Source: Meandrina meandrites
Taxonomy: Eukaryota > Cnidaria > Anthozoa > Scleractinia > Meandrinidae
Length of the DNA: 64,000 bases
Reading direction: 5' to 3'
Assembly: GCA_963693305.1 (NCBI GenBank)
Contig: OY855915.1
Location: 4,144,618 to 4,208,617 of the forward strand
The translations under genes were made by a program, and so were the position numbers. Under the pieces are notes generated by a model. It was not told the DNA's origin, made no database searches, and saw nothing but the letters and a program-made list of their open reading frames with translations. Positions 9,160 through 19,626 of this stretch are shown one piece after another. Numbering within the stretch: position 1 is the stretch's first letter; every line of letters starts with the position of its first letter.

Positions 9160-12100
9160 CAGCCCAAATATTAAGTTTAAATTTTTCCCTTTAAATTTCG
9201 TGCTGAAAATACCTACACGAGTGTCATGATGGACTACATTTACATTCAAGCAAAACTAAGCTCTTTTCGTATCCCATCCCTTCTCGACTGAGAAATCAAA
9301 TCAATTAAGACTGGGCAAGAGTTTTGGACCGGTGGTGATTACGTGAATACGAGAGCAAGCTTCCACCAAGTTGTCTTTTGCCTTTGTTTCAAAACGAGAC
9401 CCTAATACAAAGCCTTTTATATAGAAATGAATTTGGTTTGCATGAAAATGAACATATTACTAGTAAAAACTCATTTTGGTCAAGTGACATGAAAAGCGTT
9501 ACTCCAGGGCTAGTTTTGATACAATGGCAAAAAGCAACTCGCCGGAAATGGCCTTATCTTCGTATTATGGTAAATCTGTAAGAAGGTGAACATGATGGAG
9601 TACTTGACAGTGGAGGTCCTTCAATATACCGCATGTTAGCAACGATATGGCTACCCTGACAACAACACTGACTTGAGCGAGAACTGTCAGAACTATAATT
9701 GCTCCTAAATAATCATGGAAGGTATGTTGAATTGTTTTCATTAGTTTAAGTTTTTTGAAACAAAAGTCTTTTCTTCTTTCATAATCTTCTACAGTTAATA
9801 TCCTTGACCATCTTTCCTCGTGGTTCAAATCCAAGATGGTGGCCATTTTTAAGACTGAGAAGGCCCTGGTAACGAGGGTTTCGCTGTTTTGACCCAGGGT
9901 TGCTCGGTTGCTTTCGCACAAAGCCGGGAAGCATCAAATGTATCAGTTTCTGGTCACAAAATATTAATTTTCTGAGCTTCTTTCAATAACGTGCCAGTCC
10001 GTGGTAGCAGAGGAGATTTGGGGAATTATTGACTCTTCCTCTTTCATTCTTTTCTAAGGTGGAAAAATGCTCGAGCTTAGCTAAAACAGCAATTTCAATG
10101 TTAGTAAGCTTAATTTTATTTTCTTTTGTACATAGTCAAGCAGTTGAATCAAATAGAATTAACAACGTGATTTTGAAATGATACGTGAGAAGGGAAGGCC
10201 ACACACTCTCAAACTACCGGAAGTAGCAGAAAGTTTTATTTCTTGTCAACCCAGAGACTTCCTTCCTCTTGGCCATCGGTCGAGAAGCGGAAGTCTGATC
10301 AGATACCAGGAAAGCTATTTCACTAATAAAATTGATCTATTGTTGGTTTACTTTGATGGGGATTTCAGCAATTCAGTTTTCTTGGAAAGACAGGTGCATT
10401 TAACTGGAAGTCGAATTTTTTGGACTGTGTTTCTGAGAATCAAGTCTAAAAATAACAAACCAATGGCATCGCTGCATGCGTGGGTGATTGTTGAGGAGTA
10501 TAAGAAGGGCGGATTTCTGAGAACTAAGAAAAGCAAATGATATTTTTCCGAAACCGAGAATTCTGTTTTAAATGTTGCGAAGTGTGGTACTTTTTACATG
10601 GAAGTGCGTATTGCTTGTGTAACTGTTGCTGGCTGTTAATTCGATTCCGTAGAAACGTCGTACTGGCAAATCGCCTAACGGAGTTTTAAAAAAGGTGAGT
10701 TGCACAGATTGTAATCTCTTGTGTGCTATCTGTTATGTGGCAGAAAAATTGTGAATCAACTGCAAGTTGCATGCTATCAAAACACCGTCTGGTGTAATAT
10801 GGTACATATATCCAGAATGCCAAGCAGCGATTCTTATTTCGCTACCAAAGAAACGACTGCAATAAGCACAAAAAGATGTTAAATTTTTAATTTGTTAATT
10901 TTGAGCCCTGTTCAACCCGTCGCTAACCAGCGATGCCACGGTCAGCAAAACTCAATATAATTTTGTAACAAGCCACTGGGAACATTTATCAGCAGTTAAA
11001 TCTATCATCACCTATCAAGCCACAGAAACGTTACTAATTTCCTCAGAATTTTAACCAACCTTGATCCCAGAAGAAATAGGAATAGAGGCTATCTAAAACA
11101 CGGAATTCACCGTATTTTAATAACTAGTTATAAAAATATGACTTATTCATCAGAAAATGTACACAATGTTCTTATGTTCTTACTCATGGACCGAAACCCA
11201 TGATATAAACAGAAATATTCTTAGTACAAAATCAAATCTTTTCAGCCTACAAGACTTTTGTTTCTCTTATTCTTGTTTTGCATTTTAATTTAATTTAATT
11301 TAATTATGGAGCGTATTGTCTCATAGCCGCCTACAGAGACATTCTATTGGCTCGTCGTTGGAACGTGTGACAAGCCGAAAGCGCGTCTGTGTAGAAGGCT
11401 TATTGTCTCATGCATTGTTTTACAAAACACGGAATTAAATTTCATTTTCTCGAACCTTCCACACCTTCCTGCTTTTAAACATTTGAAGTTTTTGACAGGC
11501 AAAACAAGATTTTGCTGACTGATTTTAGCGATATGCTCTCGTTTTGGATGTAGCTTGCGGGGCGAAGTTCGACATGTTGAATGACATTTTTGGTTTTGAA
11601 AAATTTTGATAGATCTTTATTCCATCATCCTCAGTTGCAGTTGTACTAATGGTAGCGTACATTATTTATAAGATACAAAAATACATAATTAAAAAGAAAG
11701 CCTGATAAACATTAAGTTTAATTTTAAGGTTGATTCGCATTAAGTTGCAGCGGACGAAAAAATGTAAATTAGGTATATTTACAGTGAGGACACTCGAACC
11801 ATGAACACATTTTTTTGGGCATTTTCTTGACGATTAACCAATGAGAGCTCTTCATATAAACAATAGGATTAGCATCTTTTAGTCGCCGTCCAATCACAAC
11901 GGTAGCAGAAAATATCACGTTAGTTTTTTTTATGTTAGTGTCACGGCAATATTTTCGCATATGAAATGGCTTACCCGCTTGCTAACTATGCCGGTAAGTA
12001 CATTTTTCAAGACTCTATTGCCACCGAGTCTTTTTCATTCCTGTTGGGCAACGGTGAATGCAAACTCGGTGTCAATCGACAGCAAGGGATCTACCACAAT

Positions 12101-12640
12101 GGTAAAACTCTGCCTCAAGTTTATAGGGAAAGAGTGCTTGATCAGCATCATCAAGGGTTTTCGCACAGACACACATGTAAATAAAGTTGTTCAATTCTAC
12201 GAAGACAGCAACTCGTCCTTGGTTGGCCCGCGGAAAACACCGGTTCGAAATAAAATGTTAGCAGATGTTGTTGAATATGTGGATTCGTAGAAATTATGTA
12301 AACCTAACGAGTTGCGTTTTCACCAAATAAAGTGCTACCTCAAACAAACTCATCTTTGACTGCGAATGAAACTGAAATAGCGATTGGCGAAGCTGCGTCA
12401 AAAATAAGTCCAGCAAATTCAATCGCACGCTTCAGAAAATGTGGCCGTCTGATTGACAACTTCGTTGTTCTGAGCTGCTATTTTTATCTTACACATCAAA
12501 ACAAATAAGCTCGCTCTTGCTACTAAACAACGTAAATTTTCTTCAAATGCAGGCGCATTTAGACTCAGTGTATATTAAAAACAAACCTTTATTGAAAAGA
12601 AACTGTTCTGATTGATTCTCATTCAAAATACGTCCAGCAA
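9160..12640. other. Duplicated non-coding block, first copy
   Basis: About 3.5 kb nearly identical to 29150-32780 and, with many more differences, similar to 52600-55330. A CCTGGTAACGAGGGTT motif close to a hAT-like terminus is near 9868-9884. The open frames within it (9565-9921 -, 10178-10540 +) are interrupted by indels in the third copy, which argues against coding function. A TTTAATTTAAT microrepeat is at 11284-11304. No RNA gene recognised. Confidence 0.6.
11961..12290 (+). other. Unrecognised 109-codon open frame
   Basis: An ATG frame ending in ...PVRNKMLADVVEYVDS with a TAG at 12288-12290. The copy at 32087-32503 reads through this site (GAG) for 28 more residues, so one of them carries a stop mutation. 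No domain recognised; the third block copy (C-D spacer) lacks it entirely. It may be a remnant of a transposon or a chance frame. Confidence 0.2.
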
Positions 12641-12800
12641 ATGCAGGCCCGTAGCCCAGAGTTTTGGTGGGGGTGCGTATGAGCGCCTCCGGCGCGAAAT
12701 GTCGAGCGCCGCAAGCGCGAGCCCGAAGGGGGGTCTAGGGGTATTCTCCCCCAGAAAATTTTGAAAAAATGGGTTATCTGAGGCCGCATTTCGTGCGTTT
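12640..12800. mobile_element. GC-rich transposon fragment
   Basis: A GC-rich island (GAGCGCCTCCGGCGCGAAAT, then GAGCCCGAAGGGGGGTC, then CTCCCCCAGAAAATTTTG) in an AT-rich surround. It has the look of one end of a common animal DNA-transposon family; the other end is not evident. Copy at about 32780-32920; a distant relative is inside the element at 23682-23873. Confidence 0.35.
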
Positions 12801-13175
12801 TGAAGACAGTTTGTTAGGAAACAAGCCATATAAAGGTGAAGTTACCAAGGACAATAATTCTGGTACATTTTTAAATTCCAAAACGTAGTTTTCGAAACAG
12901 AACCTTGTAAACATAATATACAATTTATTTAACTAACAATGACGGCAGTTCTTTTAAAGGAAGACTGGAAAAAGATAGATATCTTTATTTTGGTGTCAAA
13001 TGGTAATTACATAAATCAGCCAGAGTCGGTTTGCTGACTATGAACGGCATTAGGTAGAATGTATCGTTAAAATTAACCTAGAATCATACAATTTGGCCAA
13101 AAATATGCCACACGAATCTTCAAATGGTGGACCCATTAAATGTAAATAGACGAAGTACAGAAATACCATTTTCCC
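12801..13175. other. AT-rich spacer
   Basis: No gene or element recognised. Nearly identical to about 32940-33320. Confidence 0.5.
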
Positions 13176-13176
13176 T

Positions 13177-13219
<43 letters not shown>

Positions 13220-13322
13220 CTTATTTTTATACTTTTTCACAAGGAGCGGGGGGGGGGGGGGGGGGTTAGGGTTAGGGTTAGGGTTAGGGTTAGGGTTAGG
13301 GTTAGGGTTAGGGTTAGGGTTA
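13176..13322. repeat. (TTTA)n, G-run and interstitial TTAGGG tract
   Basis: (TTTA)n at 13176-13226, then a G-run (13248-13265), then about 9.5 perfect copies of TTAGGG (13266-13322) running directly into TTAACCTAAGGG. The matching tract upstream of C has about 7.5 copies (33407-33452). Confidence 0.85.
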
Positions 13323-13360
13323 ACCTAAGGGCCTGAAATGGCATGTACTAAACCAGAAAA

Positions 13361-13492
13361 AACGAAACGAAACCACCGAAACGAAACGACACAAAACGAC
13401 CGAAACGAAACCGCCAAAACGAAACGAGCGAAACCACCGAAATCGAAACCGCCGAAACGAGCGAAACGAAAGAAAATCACCAAAACAAGGAA
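13361..13492. repeat. Degenerate GAAAC-rich repeat
   Basis: About 130 bases dominated by CGAAAC/GAAACC units on the + strand. Copy at 33485-33610. The frames across it are Lys/Arg/Asn-rich low-complexity sequences, not proteins. Confidence 0.6.
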
Positions 13493-13504
13493 AATCATTC
13501 CTAT

Positions 13505-13655
13505 CTTGAGAGCTAACCGTAAGCAGGCTTACTTGGGTGTTATTCAGGCTAACCTGAGCGATATTCAGGCTGACTGGAATGCTATTTAGGCTAACCTGAG
13601 TGCAAGGATCACTCCGGTTAGCCTGAATATCACTCAGGTGAGCCTGGTAATGCAT
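13505..13655. repeat. About 21-bp minisatellite with inverted copies
   Basis: Repeats of ATTCAGGCTAACCTGAGCG-like units, followed by the complement (GGTTAGCCTGAATATCACTC), so the array can fold back. Copy at about 33625-33782. Confidence 0.6.
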
Positions 13656-14316
13656 TTTGCTTGTTTCGGTGGAACTTTATTTCTCAGTGCTCGCTGGAGA
13701 ATCATTAAATCTCTATCCAAGGTAGGTCGATCTAAGTATTTGGCTGGGTTTTGTTAGCAAAGAAACTTGATTTAGCTCGTTGGCAGAAAAGTCTTTCCGC
13801 CAGTTACAGCTTATCGGGAGACGGGAAGAATGAGTCCAAATCATCAGAATTCACGTAAGCTAGTGACCGCCATGAGCGGAACCCCCTGCTTTCGACTGGA
13901 GCAAAAGTCTTTCCAATTTCATGCCCGGAGATAATGATTTGAGCCACATAAACCTCACTCTTGTCAGCCATGATTGACATGATCGGTATATTTCACTCTC
14001 AATATGACTCAGCTGATATAAGTGTACTACCCTCATTATGAAGTGACTTCGTGATTGGATGATGCCAAAAAAGCTGGAAAAAAGTCTTGGTGTTCATGGT
14101 TCGAATGTCCCCCACTTTAAAAAGAAATGGACAATATAAATACTTAGTCTTATACTTAAGCCTATTTAGTATAAGACTCAAACGAGTGTGACTTTGAATT
14201 CTTGAAGGTGAATGTGTGAGTGAGCGAGTGAGTGAGTAATAGTGGTAGCGTTCCTTTTAACGAATCCATTTTTTTCGGATCTAGTTAATCCAGATTGTTT
14301 GAATCTTCGTGTTAGC
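13656..14316. other. Non-coding spacer
   Basis: No gene recognised. Contains a GTGAGTGAGCGAGTGAGTGA microrepeat (14215-14236). The part from about 14115 onward is also present in the C-D spacer (about 55330-55530). Confidence 0.5.
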
Positions 14317-14888
14317 TGGAACGAAAGTCTAAATGGGCGAGCTACAGTTACTACAAAACAAGGCTGCCAAGACCATTCTTAGTTTACCAAGTTTTTCCTC
14401 GATCTACAGAAGCATTAAATACACTTGGTTGGTCAACACCTGTGAAACGCAGGTTGTTTCACCGCTGCGCTTTCGTTTTCAAATATGTAAATGGCCTCGC
14501 ACAGATTTTAATTTTGATACAAAGAGAAAGTATGACATTCATTCTTATAATGCCCGTGGCAAAACCAGTTTTTATTTACCGAGAATTAGACGTAAACATG
14601 GCAAGCAAGGCCTTTTATACCAAGGACTTGCTGATTGGAATAAGCTTAATAAATCGATACGAGACATTAAGTCAATTTTACTTTTTAAGGAAGCCCTGAA
14701 GAATGTAGTTTTTAGCTAAATTTTTTATCCTGTGCCTTTTATTGTGAACTTTAATACTATACATTTTTATCTTGTAACGTTTTAAATTCTTAAACTATTT
14801 TTAATTTCTTAATTTTGAATTTGAACTATTATTTTGCAGGGCCTCACTGAATAGCACCTTTGGTGATGTGAGCTCCCTGGATAAATAA

Positions 14889-14890
<2 letters not shown>
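14317..14890 (+). pseudogene. 5'-truncated non-LTR retrotransposon (LINE) 3' end
   Basis: The frame 14333-14719 matches the C-terminal region downstream of the reverse transcriptase of CR1/L2-like LINEs (LQLLQNKAAKTILSLP..., ...LLYQGLADWNKLNKSIRD...). A second frame (14442-14699, RLFHRCAFVFKYVNGLAQI) carries what looks like the original reading in the middle, so at least two frameshifts are present. A 3' UTR ending GGATAAATAAC precedes an (ATT)n tail, as is usual for these elements. The copy at 34438-35010 is nearly identical. The family name is inferred; the element is dead. Confidence 0.75.

Positions 14891-14959
<69 letters not shown>
14891..14959. repeat. (ATT)n microsatellite
   Basis: About 23 TTA units directly after the LINE 3' end; most likely the element's microsatellite tail. 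Confidence 0.9.
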
Positions 14960-14960
<1 letters not shown>

Positions 14961-15049
14961 AGATTCGCACAGCTATTGAAGCTGGTATCGTCTCCGGGCA
15001 ACAACAAGTTGCCTAGGGAAACCAAGACAACACCCCTTGTTTGTTGTTT

Positions 15050-15322
15050 CTCTTCTTTCTACCTCTCCAGCACCTTTCTAAGAATTCTTGCCGACCCCAA
15101 CAATGCACACCTCTGGATCAGTCCAACAGGAATGCCCACCTCAATGGCTCTCAGATTGTCATTCAATCTCAGTGGTATTGATCCCAATGCTCCCACTACC
15201 ACTGGAATAACCTTTGTCCTTACACTCCACATTTTTCGAACTTCTCTTGCTAGATCTTGATACTTTTCAACTTTTTCATCTTCCTTCTTTCTCACCCCAT
15301 TATCCTCTGGAATTGCCACATC
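15050..15322 (-). pseudogene. Retroelement fragment, minus strand
   Basis: On the minus strand it reads KVEKYQDLAREVRKMWSV...VIPVVVGALGSIPLRL...CALLGSARILRKVLE, a conserved C-terminal segment of retrotransposon polyproteins common in invertebrates. Both sides abut (TTA)n tracts, so it is probably a LINE 3' end inserted in inverse orientation. No reverse transcriptase core remains. Copy at 35180-35450. Confidence 0.65.

Positions 15323-15323
<1 letters not shown>

Positions 15324-15384
<61 letters not shown>
15324..15384. repeat. (ATT)n microsatellite
   Basis: About 20 uninterrupted ATT units. The matching tract upstream of C is split by a retroposon (35508-35794). Confidence 0.9.
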
Positions 15385-15386
<2 letters not shown>

Positions 15387-15479
15387 AAAAGACTGAGCTG
15401 ACTGGTGCGTGTTCCGAGCTGACTGACCATGTGATAAAATCCGACCAAGTTCGCTCAAGTGGCACGAAAATCTGAAACC

Positions 15480-16959
15480 TACGGTGGCCCACAAGTGCAC
15501 ACCAAATTTAAATCACTCACACTATATTCAAATCACTCGCGCCGAATTCAAATCGCCCACACCAAAAATCAAATCTTCACACCGAATTCAAAAACACTCG
15601 CACCAAATTAAAATCACCAACACCAAAAATCAAATCTTCACACCGAATTCAAAAACACTCGCACCAAATTTAAATCGCTCACACCGAAAATCAAATCTTC
15701 ACACCGAATTCAAATCACTCACACCGAATTCAAAAACACTCGCACCAAATTTAAATCGCTCACACCGAATTCAAATCTTCACACCGAATTCAAATCACTC
15801 ACACCGAATTAACACTTTCGGTCAGCGGTCTCGCCTACCTGCTTCGTAGGTACCTCGTATATAGTATTTATAATGTACCCTAATATTGTAATCCTAGTAT
15901 TCTTCACCTACTTTGTTACTTTGCTTACTTCCGTTACTTCCGTTACTTTATTCACTTGAGATTCTTTGCAGATACTTTGCTTACTTGAGATACTCTGCTT
16001 ACTTGAGATACATTGCTTAATTGAGATGCTTTGCTTACTTGAGATGCTTGGCTTACTTGAGGGTATGCTTGCAGTTAACATTTATTTACTGCAATTTGCT
16101 TGGGTTAGCATTCATTTTGTGGTTGGGCGACTATATGTTTTTCATTGTTGGCGGCCATGTTGACTTACCATGAAGTATATGCCTACTTGAGACTCTTTGC
16201 TTACTTGAGTTACTTTGCTTACTTGAGACTCCTTGTTTACTTAAGATAGAAGTAAGTTTGCTTACTGAAGTAAGCAAAGTATCTGAAGTAAGTAAAGTAA
16301 CTGAAGTAAGCAAAGTAACTGAAGTAAGCAAAGAATCTCAAGTAAGCGAAGTATCTCAAGTAATATAAGCAGAGTGTCTCAAGTAAGCAAAGTATCTGCA
16401 AAGTATCTCAAGTGAATAAAGTAACGGAAGTAAGCAAAGTAACAAAGCACGTGAAGTATACCAGGATTGCAGTATTAGGGTACATTATAAATACTATATA
16501 CGAGGTACCTACGAAGCAGGTAGGCGAGACCGCTGACCGAAAGTGTTAATTCGGTGTGAGTGATTTGAATTCAGTGTGAAGATTTGAATTCGGTGTGAGC
16601 GATTTAAATTTGGTGCGAGTGTTTTTGAATTCGGTGTGAGTGATTTGAATTCGGTGTGAAGATTTGATTTTCGGTGTGAGCGATTTAAATTTGGTGCGAG
16701 TGTTTTTGAATTCGGTGTGAGTGATTTGAATTCGGTGTGAAGATTTGATTTTCGGTGTGAGCGATTTAAATTTGGTGCGAGTGTTTTTGAATTCGGTGTG
16801 AAGATTTGATTTTTGGTGTGGGTGATTTGAATTTGGTGCGAGTGTTTTTGAATTCGGTGTGAAGATTTGATTTTTGGTGTGGGCGATTTGAATTCGGCGC
16901 GAGTGATTTGAATATAGTGTGAGTGATTGAAATTTGGTGTGCACTTGTGGGCCACCGTA
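15480..16959. mobile_element. 1480-bp foldback transposon upstream of copy B
   Basis: The termini are perfect complements (TACGGTGGCCCACAAGTG...). Flanks GAAACC at 15474-15479 and 16960-16965 form a 6-bp target duplication; the paralogous site upstream of C (35932-35937) has a single GAAACC and no insertion. Each arm is layered: a roughly 16-bp minisatellite (CACACCGAATTCAAAT variants), a 65-bp unique piece (CGGTCAGCGGTCTCGCCTAC...), and an 18-bp minisatellite (ACTTTGCTTACTTGAGAT), all repeated in inverse order on the right. The centre (about 16075-16180) is unique. No transposase. Long, internally repetitive inverted ends are typical of foldback elements; the superfamily is not identified. 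Confidence 0.85.
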
Positions 16960-17086
16960 GAAACCAGCTTCAGTTCAATCTGGATTGTTCGGATTGCAAT
17001 TTGAGATTGTTTGTTCGTAATTGGAACAGGAAATCTAATTTTCGATCGCAAAATCCGGATTTAGATTGGTTAAAAGGAATGCTTCC

Positions 17087-17386
17087 AGTATTAGTAATAG
17101 CAATAGTAATAGTAATAGTAATAGTAATAGTAATAGTAATAGTAATAGTAATAGTAATAGTAATAGTAATAGTAATAGTAATAGTAATAGTAATAGTAAT
17201 AGTAATAGTAATAGTAATAGTAATAGTAATAGTATTAGTAATAGCAATAGCAATAGTAACAGTGACAGTAACTGTAACAGTAACTGTAACAGTAACAGTA
17301 ACAGTAACAGTAATAGTAACAGTAATAGTAATAGTAATAGTAATAGTAATAGTAATAGTAATAGTAATAGTAATAGTAATAGTCAT
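17087..17386. repeat. (AGTAAT)n microsatellite upstream of copy B
   Basis: About 300 bases of AGTAAT hexamers with AGTAAC/AGCAAT variants in the middle. It gives long meaningless frames (Ser-Asn, Ile-Val, Leu). The same tract precedes C (36059-36358) and is hugely expanded before D (55741-60099). Confidence 0.95.
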
Positions 17387-17762
17387 TAGTCAGTGAGTAA
17401 GTCAGTGTGTAAACTGTATTATTGTAGAAAATGTAAGTATCATGTAGTTAATTATTGCTAGTGGTGTAAGTAGCTTGGTTTTGATAGCAGTGTATGTAAC
17501 TCTGTGTTTTTCTTAATTAAATAAGGTAATGTTTTTGATCTAGGTAGTGGGATTCATTAGAATCTTGAGAAATGAGTTGTTTTTGTTTTGTCTACCTACC
17601 CATCTCAAAAGTAACAGAAACTATTGAAAAAATATCATTGTAGCCCTGCTCATGATTTTGTGTTCTTTTCTATATAGGCAAATAAGCATCCCCATCTCAC
17701 CCCTCCTTTGTTTAGTTATTATAATTACTTACTTATTTAAGGTATTTTATATTAATTCATAG
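17387..17762 (+). promoter_or_regulatory. Conserved leader region of copy B with likely 5' UTR intron
   Basis: About 375 bases conserved before exon 1 in B, C and D. It holds a strong donor (AAAT|GTAAGTAT, GT at 17433) and, just before the ATG, TTCATAG|ATG, an acceptor-like AG. A 330-base 5' UTR intron is therefore likely. An alternative donor, CA|GTGAGTAAG, is at 17393. No clear TATA box. The transcription start is inferred to lie near or within the (AGTAAT)n tract. Confidence 0.45.
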
Positions 17763-19626
17763 ATGTCACGTGATTATCGAAACCCTCCGGAGGATTTACG
17801 AAGCAAGATCGGGGGTCACGGTCGAAAGCGCAGGTCCGAAGATGTGCCGAGGATTGATGTCCCTAAACGAAGAAGAACAGAAGGTGGAAAAGGAACGGGC
17901 AATACCACCCGGCCCATCGGGTTCAAAGAACTAGAAAACATCTGTAAAGAAGACCTTGCACAAAACAGCATTCTAGGACTGGCTAACAAAGCTGAAAAGT
18001 TCGAAGCCCTGTTAGCTTTAGAAGAAGTTAGACCCGATTTGTTGAAGCTTGTGGTTTCTGCTTTTCGTATTTTATGCTCAGCGAATAACCTAATGAAGGA
18101 AAACGCGGAGAAGTTGTTACGCTCCCCCATAGCGAAGAGGTTTATGACAGGAACTGTTCTTTCGAGTTTTATCAACAAAATGCCTCATTCCGATTGCTGG
18201 AAGGACGAAAGCGATCGTGTCTCCGTGGTAAGTGATTTGACGGAAATATTTCTCGCGCTGATTCAGAGGTTCGGTGAGAGCATAGTGCATGGCCTGCCGC
18301 TTCCCCAGCTAAGTGCTTCACTGGATGAGCTTAAGAAGATGAATCTCATCGAAGACGCCAGTAATCTTGACAAGAAAATCCGACAAGTCAACCAGTTGAA
18401 AACCGAGGTGATTCGGCGGGCTAAGTCCTCGCATGAACAAGAATCGGGGACCGAGCCTCCGCAGAATTTCAGGGAGCTGAGCGTCATTCCACAAGCAGCG
18501 GACCTTTGTTTCAGTCCTTTTCTTCGCGAAAATATCACAGACAGAAAGTTCCAGGATTTGGAACATTATCTCGACGTGCAGTTTCGTCTTCTAAGAGAGG
18601 ACTTTGTAATGCCCCTTCGCAACGGAATAGAACAACTGACGAAGAAAGGCAAGTCCCTGGAAACGAGTTCTGGCGGTAAAGCTAAACGCACCAATGACGT
18701 ATCTGTGTACCATGACGTCACAGTCTTGTATCCCGTATGCAGCAGGGGAGGACGGATTTACAGAATCAGGTTTAACTCGTCTCATCCAAAGGTAATGCGA
18801 GTTAACTGGGAAAGGTCCAAACGGCTCAAGTTTGGCTCCATGGTTTGCCTTTCTTCGGACGAGTTTAGAACACTTGTCTTCGCAACCGTTGAAAATCGAG
18901 ATGCGGAAGGGCTCACTGTCGGCGAATTAGAAGTGCGTTTTGAAAATGTTGGCACGGAAGAGATAAACCAGTTTGTTGAGGGAGAGGCAACGTTCGTCAT
19001 GATAGAGTCACCTGCTTATTTCGAAGCGTACAGACACACACTGGAAGCGTTGAAAGAGATCAAGCCTGACGAGTTACCTTTCCAGAAGCAGATTGTTGAA
19101 TGCTGTCAGGACGTTGGGTCTCCTGAATATCAAGTCAGAAAAGGTAACAACAGTGCGTTTGCGTTTAATTTCACTGGCGTCTTAGCTGTGGAAGCCCCAG
19201 TAAATCTAGCGAGTCCTGTTTCTTCTACTGAGATTATACTGGACTCAAGCTCGCTGGAAAGTCAGCCAGGAAGTGGCAATAGCAAAGATCCTTCAACTGA
19301 CGTGGAAGTTCCAATGGACGAGATACCTTCAGCTCAAGTCAAACAGGAGTGTATCTTTGACGCCCATAACTGGCCTGACAGCGAGAGCCTTGGCTTTAAT
19401 GAGTCGCAGATGAGGGGATTCAAAATGGCACTGACCAAAAAGTTTGCCGTCATTCAAGGGCCGCCAGGGACTGGTAAGACATATGTGGGCTTGAAGATCG
19501 CTCGTGTTCTTTTGCAGACAGCCTCACTTTGGAAGGACGAGGAGGAACGGTCACCAATCTTAATGGTGTCTTACACAAACCACGCCTTGGATCAGTTCCT
19601 GGAAGGGCTCCTGACAACGACAACAG
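17763..19626 (+). CDS. ZNFX1: Copy B exon 1
   Basis: 621 codons plus one base. It holds the N-terminal region and helicase motifs I and Ia (GPPGTGKT, YTNHALDQFL). Donor ACAACAG|GTGAAC. Reading on past the donor gives 17 spurious residues and a stop at 19677-19679, so intron retention would truncate the protein just after motif Ia. It differs from copy C exon 1 at only 10 residues by my count. Confidence 0.95.

Noticed and set aside
9565..9921. Minus-strand open frame (MCESNRATLGQNS...), also at 29566-29931
   Set aside because: The third copy near 53160-53350 has indels that break the frame, and it overlaps a hAT-like terminus motif.
10178..10540. Open frame of 120 codons (MIREKGRPHTLK...), also at 30188-30505
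   Set aside because: The second copy stops early and the third (about 53635-53960) is frame-shifted; no domain recognised.
15430..15480. Interferon-response-like GAAAATCTGAAACC upstream of the genes
   Set aside because: The half-sites are spaced by four bases, not two, and the D version has a changed base (GAAAGC).
15484..15849. 121- and 180-residue frames rich in His, Asn and Pro (also 16509-17051 on the minus strand)
   Set aside because: They come from the 16-bp minisatellite in the two arms of the foldback element; the mirror-image frames confirm it.
16509..16950. Regular short repeats resembling a CRISPR array
   Set aside because: The units are degenerate minisatellite copies with no unique spacers, form the arm of a foldback transposon, and the genome is eukaryotic.
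16923..17396. Long frames rich in Ser-Asn, Ile-Val, Thr-Ile or Leu (also at 35942-36368 and 59916-60435)
   Set aside because: They are translations of the AGTAAT hexamer repeat in every frame, with no other sequence content.
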